From: Chthoniobacter flavus Ellin428
GTDB taxonomy: Bacteria; Verrucomicrobiota; Verrucomicrobiia; Chthoniobacterales; Chthoniobacteraceae
Assembly: GCF_000173075.1 (NCBI RefSeq)
Contig: NZ_ABVL01000002.1
Span: 310,001-374,000 of the forward strand
Direction of reading: 5' to 3'
Length of the DNA: 64,000 bases
This document shows, one piece after another, positions 42,746 through 50,283 of this stretch. A program made the position numbers and the translations under genes. The number at the start of each line of letters is the position of its first letter. Position 1 is the stretch's first letter. The notes beneath the pieces were generated by a model that saw only the letters and a program-made list of their open reading frames with translations, was not told where the DNA came from and made no database searches.

Positions 42746-44938
42746 TCACTTCACCTGCTCCAACCAGGCCAGATTGAAGACATAATAATTCCGGCTGGAG
42801 ATGAGATGAATGCGACCGTCAGGCCCCTGGCAACTGGCCAGATAGCCATTGAGTTCGGCGTGAGTCGCATCGAGGGAGATCGAGCCGCCATCGGTGCTTT
42901 GCGCGGGCAACGCTTTCTCCCCGGGCGCGACAGGCGTGACCAGGCGCCGCACCGGCCACGTGGCACCGTCATCGTAGGAAAGCGCGGCCAATAAACCGTA
43001 GCCGGTTTTCATCGTCCCGTCTGGCTGCCGAAAAGCCATTCCTTTCAATTCATCCGGCTTCTTCGCACCGGTCACTTTTCCCGAGGCATCGCGATGCGCC
43101 AGGTCGTCGGTAAAGGTGCACAGCAAAAGCGGACCTTCCTTCAACCGTTTGAGCGTGAGTCGCTGCCCCGAGGTAATGCCCGGAAACTCACTCACACCAT
43201 AAGTCCACGTCTTACCCCCATCGGCGGAAACACTCGTCGGCAATTTGTGATCGAACAACGCCGCGACATTCTGCCGGTCGATGCGCCCGAGCGCCCAGAG
43301 CGTGCCGTCTTTACGCTCGATTAAACCCACATGAATGCCGGCGATACACGAGCCAGTTTTGCCCGGTACATAGACGGAACGCGTAGTTTCGTCGGAAAGC
43401 TTGGTCCATGTCTGGCCGTTATCGGCACTCATCGTCACCGTTCCCGCATTGTCGAACCGGCTGTCGCAGGTCTCCAGAATGCGGCCGTCCTGCGTTTGGA
43501 TATTCGCTTCGCTCGGCTGAATGTCGTCGTTGAGTGGGCGCCCGTGACTCCAGGTCTGTCCGTTGTCGGTCGAAGTGCGAACGATGGAACCCGGCATTGC
43601 CCGATTGCCATTGAAATGGAAAATCGTGCCCTGCCGATCGACGAAAAGCGCGGGCGCGTGATTGTTGGCATCGGCGCATTGGTAAAAGAGGACCGGCGGA
43701 GTAAAGGCCGATGCACCCGCCGGCAACCGCGTCGCAGCAACGGCCAATTCGTGACCGAACTCCGTGTCGCAGGTGTAATGCAAAATGAAGACGTCGCCGT
43801 TGGGGAAAACGGTGATCGCCGGGTCGTGATTATGCGTCGAAAACAGCGGACCTTCCGAACCTGGGGGGATGTTCACATAGCGAGCCGGCCCCGCGAAGAA
43901 CGGCTTCGCCATATCGACCTTGTCGTTTAGCGGCGCCGGCGCCGGCGGATTCGCGGAAGGTGGAACCGGCACGGCATTCGCCGTAGGCGCCGGTGGCGCA
44001 TCGGCTTGGACGACGCGAAAACCAATGATGAGATTGCGCGCCCACGGTTCCATGGAAAGACGGTTCGCCGAGCGCAGCAGGCGGGCGAGTTGCCAGTTCG
44101 CTCCGCCTCGCACGACGCGAAATTCTCCATCGACCGGTCCGACCGGATCCACCATTTGCGAAGGGTCGTAGGGCGCATACCAATCCAGGCACCATTCTTC
44201 AGCGTTGCCGTGCATGCCGTAGAGGCCCCAGGCGTTTGCCGGCCCACGGCCGACCTTCAGCGGCGCCTTTTTCATCAACTGATAGTAGGCTGGCAGCGCC
44301 GACGACGCTGGCGACGGAGGCGTCGCCGAGTTGGCCACATCGATCTTGTTCGTCGCGATGGAGTTGGCCGACGGGAAAAATTGCGCAAAGCCCTCCACCT
44401 GTCCCGCCGGCTGGTAGCCATCCGGCAATGTATCGCCGGTATTGAAAAGCGTCGTCGTCCCGGCGCGGCAGGCATACTCCCATTCCGCCTCAGTCGGCAG
44501 GCGGTATGGCTTGCCCTCTTTTTGCGAAAGCCATTGGCAAAAAGCATCGGCGTCCTCCCAGTTGACATTGACCACGGCGTCATCGTCCGCGGATTCCTTC
44601 CCGCGCGCCCGCAATTTGCGATGTTGCGGATCGAACTGCTCGTACTGCGCGTTGGTCACCTCCGTGGCTTCCATGAAAAAGGGATGGGTGATTTTCACCT
44701 GCCGGACGGGCGATTCATCCCAATCCGCTCCGGTATCCTTCTCCATGCTCCACGGACTTTTATAAGATTTCTCCCGCTCCGCCTGTCCCATCTTGAATGA
44801 ACCGGCGGGAATCGGGCTCATCGTCATACCGACGGAATTCTGATAACTTCCGTTCGTGAAGGCAGTGGTCTGCGCTGCGGCGGGCAAGGTCGCGACGAGC
44901 AACAAGACGATCAAATAAGGAGGCAGCGGATTACTCAT
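42746..44938 (-). CDS. Secreted fusion of FGE-like domain and sialidase-like propeller
   Basis: 730 residues from ATG 44938 with a signal peptide (MSNPLPPYLIVLLLVATLPAAAQ). The N-terminal domain (about 35-330) is of the formylglycine-generating-enzyme type: PIPAGSFKMG, YRLPTEAEWEYACRAG, GMHGNAEEWCLDWY, FRVVRGGAN. The catalytic Cys residues that should follow RGG are missing (RGGANWQLARLLRSANR), so it is unlikely to activate sulfatases. The rest is a BNR propeller with Asp-boxes STDNGQTW, SADNGQTW, SADGGKTW and SYDDGATW. Seven bases separate its start from the esterase stop upstream; probably one operon. Confidence 0.8.
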   Translation of the reverse strand: MSNPLPPYLIVLLLVATLPAAAQTTAFTNGSYQNSVGMTMSPIPAGSFKMGQAEREKSYKSPWSMEKDTGADWDESPVRQVKITHPFFMEATEVTNAQYEQFDPQHRKLRARGKESADDDAVVNVNWEDADAFCQWLSQKEGKPYRLPTEAEWEYACRAGTTTLFNTGDTLPDGYQPAGQVEGFAQFFPSANSIATNKIDVANSATPPSPASSALPAYYQLMKKAPLKVGRGPANAWGLYGMHGNAEEWCLDWYAPYDPSQMVDPVGPVDGEFRVVRGGANWQLARLLRSANRLSMEPWARNLIIGFRVVQADAPPAPTANAVPVPPSANPPAPAPLNDKVDMAKPFFAGPARYVNIPPGSEGPLFSTHNHDPAITVFPNGDVFILHYTCDTEFGHELAVAATRLPAGASAFTPPVLFYQCADANNHAPALFVDRQGTIFHFNGNRAMPGSIVRTSTDNGQTWSHGRPLNDDIQPSEANIQTQDGRILETCDSRFDNAGTVTMSADNGQTWTKLSDETTRSVYVPGKTGSCIAGIHVGLIERKDGTLWALGRIDRQNVAALFDHKLPTSVSADGGKTWTYGVSEFPGITSGQRLTLKRLKEGPLLLCTFTDDLAHRDASGKVTGAKKPDELKGMAFRQPDGTMKTGYGLLAALSYDDGATWPVRRLVTPVAPGEKALPAQSTDGGSISLDATHAELNGYLASCQGPDGRIHLISSRNYYVFNLAWLEQVK

Positions 44939-44945
44939 ATGGCGG

Positions 44946-47021
44946 TCAGAAATGGCTGTTGCGCGTGATCGCGGGAAAATCATCTGTGCGGAACGGCGCG
45001 GCGGGCAGTCCGGCGCCGTTGTATAAATTGCCGGTCGGGTTATCCGCCCACGCATAGCGCACCGCGACGGGCCGCGGCACTTTGTCCGACCAGACGAGCA
45101 CGGTGTCACCGTCGATCTTCGCTTCGGCCCAGACCCACTTGTGATCGTCCCCGCAGATGGCAAATCCTTCCAATTCACTCTGCGGACTATTGCGAACCAG
45201 CGGTGCGGTCTCGCCCGTCAAAGTTTTCACATTGTAGGTGGCGGGCAATGGCCGCGCGACGAGCCGTCCATCCGTGCTACGAAATCGGATGCGCCCCCGT
45301 CCCTCGTCGATCGCCATGGAATCATAGACCGGGCCGGAACAGGAGACCTCCTCGCCGTAGTGCTTCGCCGCGGCAATGAGAAAGAGCCGGTGACCGACCG
45401 TCTTCTTGTCGCGCGAATGCAAATCCCCCGCTTCGCCCACATCGATCGTTACGGCCTCGCCGGTATTCGGCAAAGCGAGAGCCAGCGATTGCGATTCGCG
45501 CAATTCCGCCCACGCGGATTCACCGGGCGATGTCACCTTCGCGTAGTTATTCGTGAGCTGGCAGAAATAGAATGGCAGGTCAGACTGCTGCCACTTTTCT
45601 CTCCAGCCTTTGATCAGCGTGGAAAAGGCGATGCGATATTCGCAGGCCCGTTTGGCGTTGCTCTCGCCCTGATACCAGAGCACACCCGCGAGCTTGTAGG
45701 GCACGAGTGGGTGGATCATCGCATTGTAGAGCGTGCCGGGCAGCGACTCGGGCAGTTGAAAGTTCATCCGCGGTGCCGAGGCTAATTGCTCAGGCGGGAG
45801 TTCGGGGAAGGCCCGCTCGACTTTGGCCAGCCACTTTCCATTGAGATCGATCGGCCCAGCCCACAGCGACGGCGCTGGAATCTCCAGCGGCGCCGCGGGC
45901 GAATAGATCCGAATGGCGAGCGTGTTGCGACCGGCACGAATCTGCTCCGGCGTCACCGCGAAATAACAGGGAAAATTGCTCCCCGGCAGCCGCGCGTAAG
46001 TCATCTCGTCGATCTTCCGGTCATTCCAGTAGACCTGCCAGTCGCCATGGAGTGGGCCGATCATGATCTTGAAACCCTGTTGCGCCACGAGCGGCGAAAC
46101 ATCGATGTCGCGCCGGATCCAGAATACTCCGCTGGATGGAAAACCTGGCGCCGTAACCTTGCCCGGCAAGTTCACGGACGCCCAACCGCTGGTGGAAACA
46201 TTCTCACCGGCATACGAATCTGGATTGGCCCGAGGTTCATCTTCTCGCGCGTGCTGCTTGAGCCACGCTGAAAAGTCGGCGGTGAATTTCGCTCTCTCCT
46301 TCGGATACTCCTCGGCTTTCTGACGCGCCGCCGCCGCGGATACTCGGAAGGCTTCCACTTGATCGAAGGCATCCGCCGGCGTCCATGGTTCAATATAGGT
46401 CCCACCGTGCGAAGAATGGATAATGCCGACAGGGCGCTTGCGGTCCTGTTGTAGTTCCTTTCCGAAGTAGTAGCCGACCGCGGTGAACTCTCCCGATGTC
46501 TCCGGTCCGGCGACCGTCCAGTGTCCTTCGCAATCCGATGCCGGCGCCTTGGCTGCCGCCTTTTTGACCAGAAACTGGCGGAGGAATGGGTTCGCCGATC
46601 GGGCGATCTCGGCATTCGCACCGGTGGTCACTCGCAGCGGAAGTTCCATGTTCGATTGACCGGAAGCGAGCCACACCTCGCCAACCACCACGTCCTGAAT
46701 TTGAATGCGGTTCTTCCCTTCGACGGCCATTTCAAAAGGTCCCGGCGCGAATTCCTTGAGATTCAGCGACACCTTCCAATGTCCCGCAGTATCGGCATCG
46801 GTTTCCGCCGTCTTCCCTTCGATCGCCACGCGAATGTGCTCGCCTGGGTCCGCCTGGCCCCACACCGGAACCGCCTCCGCCTTTTCCAGCACCATGTGAT
46901 CCGAGAAGATCGAGGGCAATCGAACTTCCGCGTGCAGCACATGCGGCAAAAGCAGGAGGAAGCCCGCGAAAAGGGATGCGAGGGTGGTTGAATTCGGAGG
47001 GGAGAACGCTCTCACTTCCAA
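44946..47021 (-). CDS. Secreted sialate O-acetylesterase-like esterase
   Basis: 691 residues from a TTG at 47021; no ATG gives a better signal peptide (LASLFAGFLLLLPHVLHA). SASA/SGNH-type esterase: nucleophile Ser123 in GQSNME and WYQGESNA later. An inserted beta-sandwich region (about 250-380) and a C-terminal beta domain are present, as in the family. It removes acetyl groups from sialic acid or plant glycans; the specificity is not readable. It is upstream of the sialidase-like fusion, consistent with joint glycan processing. Confidence 0.85.
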   Translation of the reverse strand: MEVRAFSPPNSTTLASLFAGFLLLLPHVLHAEVRLPSIFSDHMVLEKAEAVPVWGQADPGEHIRVAIEGKTAETDADTAGHWKVSLNLKEFAPGPFEMAVEGKNRIQIQDVVVGEVWLASGQSNMELPLRVTTGANAEIARSANPFLRQFLVKKAAAKAPASDCEGHWTVAGPETSGEFTAVGYYFGKELQQDRKRPVGIIHSSHGGTYIEPWTPADAFDQVEAFRVSAAAARQKAEEYPKERAKFTADFSAWLKQHAREDEPRANPDSYAGENVSTSGWASVNLPGKVTAPGFPSSGVFWIRRDIDVSPLVAQQGFKIMIGPLHGDWQVYWNDRKIDEMTYARLPGSNFPCYFAVTPEQIRAGRNTLAIRIYSPAAPLEIPAPSLWAGPIDLNGKWLAKVERAFPELPPEQLASAPRMNFQLPESLPGTLYNAMIHPLVPYKLAGVLWYQGESNAKRACEYRIAFSTLIKGWREKWQQSDLPFYFCQLTNNYAKVTSPGESAWAELRESQSLALALPNTGEAVTIDVGEAGDLHSRDKKTVGHRLFLIAAAKHYGEEVSCSGPVYDSMAIDEGRGRIRFRSTDGRLVARPLPATYNVKTLTGETAPLVRNSPQSELEGFAICGDDHKWVWAEAKIDGDTVLVWSDKVPRPVAVRYAWADNPTGNLYNGAGLPAAPFRTDDFPAITRNSHF

Positions 47022-47493
47022 TTTGCATACGCTTGGATGCTATTGCATGCAAAGAGGAATTTTAGAAAGCGTCGCTGCAGCCCGGAGGAGGGCAACGCTC
47101 CGTTCAGTTTGGGCGCTGACGGCGCCTGATCTTTACCCACATCTTGTCGGACGCATCCGTGTCGTTGTGGTGAAGAGGCAGGCTGTCCCGGAGGGACAAA
47201 GGAATTTAGCCGGGGGTAGAGCGAGCTTGCGAGCGACACCCCCGGAACACACCCCTCAGATGGATGCGCCCCGGAGGCGGCGCGGGAATCGTTCGCCAGC
47301 GGGAGATTCCTCCGCCCCTTCAGGGCGGGCCCGTGGAGGGCTGGATATCCGGTGGCTGCGCCTGTTCGCCTGAAGCTCACAGGCTTGCCACCGGCTAAAT
47401 TCCGTTGTCCCTCCGGGACAGTCTGCCGCTTCGCCAACTCAACTCGATCGACGCCAACTGAGATGGGGGTAAAGATCAGGACGGCGCAGCGTC
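47022..47493. other. 472-base intergenic region dominated by a palindromic element
   Basis: Almost all of it is the nested inverted repeat at 47114-47489. Outside that, 47022-47113 carries only the region upstream of the esterase gene, with no recognised promoter. Open frames through it are Arg/Pro-rich and not protein-like. Confidence 0.6.
47114..47489. repeat. Nested inverted-repeat element of about 375 bp
   Basis: The outermost arms pair GGCGCCTGATCTTTACCC with its mirror near 47463-47486. Next is a diverged inner arm of about 50 bases. Then TGTCCCGGAGGGACA (47184-47198) pairs exactly with TGTCCCTCCGGGACA (47406-47420), followed by GGAATTTAGCCGG against CCGGCTAAATTCC. The 47212-47390 interior has further GC-rich palindromes (CCGGGGGT and ACCCCCGG, CGCCCC and GGGCGG). 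It lies between two minus-strand genes. A REP/BIME-like or MITE-like element is likely; no coding. Confidence 0.8.
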
Positions 47494-49581
47494 CTACACG
47501 ATCCAGTTCCGCAGCGCGAAATCCCGGCCGAGCAACTGGAACTGAATCGGGGCGGATTCCGGATAGCATTCGAGTTCGATGCCGTCCTGGACTATCTTGA
47601 CTTGAAAGGCCAGTGTCGCTTCGCCCGTGAGGCCAAGTTCGGCCAGGGGCACACCGATGTGAACGAAGGATTTCTTCACGCCGGCCAGCGAGATTTTCAC
47701 CTGCTGCTCCGCGGGTTGATGAAACTGCACGATCAATTCCGCTGCTGCCCGCTTGCGCAGGTCTACCCGGATGAAGAACATCTTCTCGTTGTTCCCGAAC
47801 TGGATGCGGCTGATCAATCGTTCGGCGCGATACATGGCCCCTTGCTCGCTGCCCGGCGTGTAACCGCCAGCGCCAAGCCAGTCGAAGAACGATTCGCCGC
47901 CATCGAGGGAAGGCGAAATGAGCCGCTCCGGCACGGTGTAAAGCGGTTCGGTGCTGCGGGTGGAAATGGGCACATCCAGGGCCGCGGGCGCTACCGCGCC
48001 GCACAGCGTGTAGACGTTGCGCAGATGCTGCCGGAAGAGCGAATCGAAGAGCGCGTCGTTTTCGGTCGAAAAATCGGGACCATACCACCAGAACCAGTCG
48101 CTCCCTTCCGCGGCATAGATCTCACGCATCGCCGTCGCATGCTGCGTGGGTGTGAGCGTGCCCGTGTTGATTTTTTCCTGCAGAAAGGTGCGCGTCCTGC
48201 CCAGTAAATTCCAGGCACGGTTCTCCTCTTCCTCGCCGATCCAGATATCGAAATTGCTTCCGATCCACGAACCGGTGTGCAGGGTCGTGAGCTGCTTTTG
48301 CGGCGGGTGATGGCGTAGGTAATCCTCGATTGTGCAGCTATGCAATCGGCCGCTGTCGCTCTCGATGCCACCATACACGGCGCGCAGAAATCCTGCGCCG
48401 CCGTCGGCAAAAGTTTCCCAGGCGTTTTCTCCGTCGAGGATGAGCGGAATCACGCCAGTTTCCTTCGGCACGAGTTCGGCGATATGGCGAAGGTGAAAGA
48501 GCAGATGCGTGGCGGCCGCCTGCGGGCTGTTCCTGGCGGCCATGAAGCCGATGAAGTCGGACAACGGCTTTTCGCGAAAGAGCGCATTCACCGACGCGCC
48601 GTCGTGAGCCACGCGCCAGCCTTGGAAAAGCTCGAGATGATCGACCGCGCGGCTCTGATAAGCCGGGTCGCGCTTCAGCGAGTTAAATAGATTCTCCTCG
48701 TCGCTGCAGAAATACTCGATCCCGCTGCGCTGCATGAGCGGGATGAGCTCCGGCGCAATCGAACCTTCGCTTGGCCACAGTCCGCGGGGTGCTTTGCCGA
48801 AGAGTCCGGCGTGTTGCTCCACCGCAAGCGTCAGTTGCGCCGCAGCGTCTTCCGGCCAACTGAAGCGCTCGGGAAATTTTCTGCCCGGCAGGCTGCGGGC
48901 CGCGAAGGAGGAGTCGTAGACCAGCGGCAGGATCGGGTGGAAAAACGGCGTGGTCGTGAGCTCCACCTGCCCGCGCTCTTCGGCCGCCCGGTATTTGCTG
49001 ATCAGTGAGCCGAGAATCTCCATGTGGATATCGAGGACCCGCTGCTTTTCCTCCTCGGTGAAATTTCGGCCCTTGCGCTTCAACTCCGTGAGTTCCGGGT
49101 AAAGCCGCTCGGCGGTATAACCGCACCACGCCAGGTTGAACCACGTTTGCAGATCGAGAAATTCCTGCGTGGAGAAGTAGCGCAGACCGCGACGCACGTC
49201 GTCGCGATAGAAAGTGAGGCCGCGCTTATTGAGCAATTCCCAATACCGCGGAAAGGGTTTTACGAGATTGTCCCAATGGATTTTAAAGAAATTTTCCAGC
49301 AGGGCGAATTTCGTTTCCTCATCGAGCGCGACGGCGGGCATGCGTGACCAGTCGAGCCACAGGTCGCGGATTTTGCCTTCGTTCAATTCCTTGATCTGCA
49401 GGAGCAGGACGGGCGTGAGGTTGAAATTGGCACGGACCCGCGGGAATTCCTCGATCACCGAGATCATGTCCAGATAGCCCTTCACCGCATGCAGACGCAC
49501 CCACGGCATCGTCGCCACCCGCGCCGCGGGATCGACGTAGTACGGCTGGTGCATATGCCAGAGGAAAACAACGTTGGCCAT
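47494..49581 (-). CDS. Glycoside hydrolase family 57 enzyme
   Basis: 695 residues. The GH57 N-terminus FLWHMHQPYY (His9, His11) is followed by ANFNLTPVLL, the nucleophile-region GLWPSEGSI, and VIPLILDGENAW with the probable acid residue; the C-terminal part is beta-rich. GH57 covers alpha-amylases, 4-alpha-glucanotransferases and branching enzymes, so it probably acts on glycogen or maltodextrin. No signal peptide; cytoplasmic. Confidence 0.9.
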   Translation of the reverse strand: MANVVFLWHMHQPYYVDPAARVATMPWVRLHAVKGYLDMISVIEEFPRVRANFNLTPVLLLQIKELNEGKIRDLWLDWSRMPAVALDEETKFALLENFFKIHWDNLVKPFPRYWELLNKRGLTFYRDDVRRGLRYFSTQEFLDLQTWFNLAWCGYTAERLYPELTELKRKGRNFTEEEKQRVLDIHMEILGSLISKYRAAEERGQVELTTTPFFHPILPLVYDSSFAARSLPGRKFPERFSWPEDAAAQLTLAVEQHAGLFGKAPRGLWPSEGSIAPELIPLMQRSGIEYFCSDEENLFNSLKRDPAYQSRAVDHLELFQGWRVAHDGASVNALFREKPLSDFIGFMAARNSPQAAATHLLFHLRHIAELVPKETGVIPLILDGENAWETFADGGAGFLRAVYGGIESDSGRLHSCTIEDYLRHHPPQKQLTTLHTGSWIGSNFDIWIGEEEENRAWNLLGRTRTFLQEKINTGTLTPTQHATAMREIYAAEGSDWFWWYGPDFSTENDALFDSLFRQHLRNVYTLCGAVAPAALDVPISTRSTEPLYTVPERLISPSLDGGESFFDWLGAGGYTPGSEQGAMYRAERLISRIQFGNNEKMFFIRVDLRKRAAAELIVQFHQPAEQQVKISLAGVKKSFVHIGVPLAELGLTGEATLAFQVKIVQDGIELECYPESAPIQFQLLGRDFALRNWIV

Positions 49582-49676
49582 GAAGCGAAGTTGCCTTTGG
49601 CGAAAGCGAGTCGCCAGCTATTTCAAAACACTGCGCCGGCTTCGCGTGCGAAAGCCCGCAGTAGCCAGGGCGATTG

Positions 49677-50165
49677 CTAGTGGTGGTAGGTCGGCGGCCG
49701 CTGATCGAGGGCGCTGCCCTTCAGCCCAGGAAGCTGAACGGAAGGCGCCACCGTCCCTCCCACCCAACCAACCGGCCGCGCATTGAGCGAGCTGGTCGAC
49801 ATCTCGGTGGGCCGCGGGGTGGGCGTGACCGCCCCCACGCCCAAGTCGAGCGCGGTGTGCTCGGCCAACTGCATCGGCCAATCCGCTTGGGTGAGCAGAT
49901 AGGGATCCGTATTCTTCGCCGCATTGTAGAGCTGGACGAAGTGCATGTTGAACTGGGAATTCGGAACCGCCAACTGCGGATATCGTTGCCGAGCCAACGC
50001 AATAGAGTCCGTGGCCGGATGGGGCGTCGCCGCCGCGCCTTCGGGAGTCGAAGGCGCGATAATCGATCCGGCCTTGTGTCCTAAATAGGCAGAAATTTTG
50101 TCACGGTTAATCACGCCAGCCACAGCCAGCCCGATCAAGATTAAGATCAAAGTCCATTTGTTCAT
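49677..50165 (-). CDS. Membrane-anchored protein of unknown function
   Basis: 162 residues. A hydrophobic N-terminal helix (TLILILIGLAVAGVI) suggests a single anchor; the rest is Pro/Thr/Ser-rich with a middle segment FNMHFVQLYNAAKNTDPYL. No motif recognised. Nothing in its position (between the GH57 and AddB-like genes) indicates a role. Confidence 0.55.
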   Translation of the reverse strand: MNKWTLILILIGLAVAGVINRDKISAYLGHKAGSIIAPSTPEGAAATPHPATDSIALARQRYPQLAVPNSQFNMHFVQLYNAAKNTDPYLLTQADWPMQLAEHTALDLGVGAVTPTPRPTEMSTSSLNARPVGWVGGTVAPSVQLPGLKGSALDQRPPTYHH

Positions 50166-50219
50166 AGCGAGGAGGAACCCGTAATTCCGTTAAACCGCAG
50201 TACCACGCACCTGTCAACA

Positions 50220-50241
50220 GCGGACTCGGGCACAAGTCCGC
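50220..50241. other. Small hairpin upstream of the AddB-like gene
   Basis: GCGGACT and AGTCCGC form a perfect seven-base-pair stem with an eight-base loop, between divergent genes. No T-tract follows. Regulatory meaning unknown. Confidence 0.35.
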
Positions 50242-50283
50242 GTCTTCCCATTTCTCGATCTCTCATTAAGGTGAATCCTCTTC

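Noticed and set aside
42746..44938. An activating enzyme for the sulfatase at 29297
   Set aside because: The formylglycine-forming cysteines are absent from the FGE-like domain.
47012..48088. A 358-codon minus-strand frame through the palindromic element and the end of the GH57 gene
   Set aside because: It runs through inverted repeats and antisense/alternate frame of a clear gene; its Arg/Pro-rich product has no domain.
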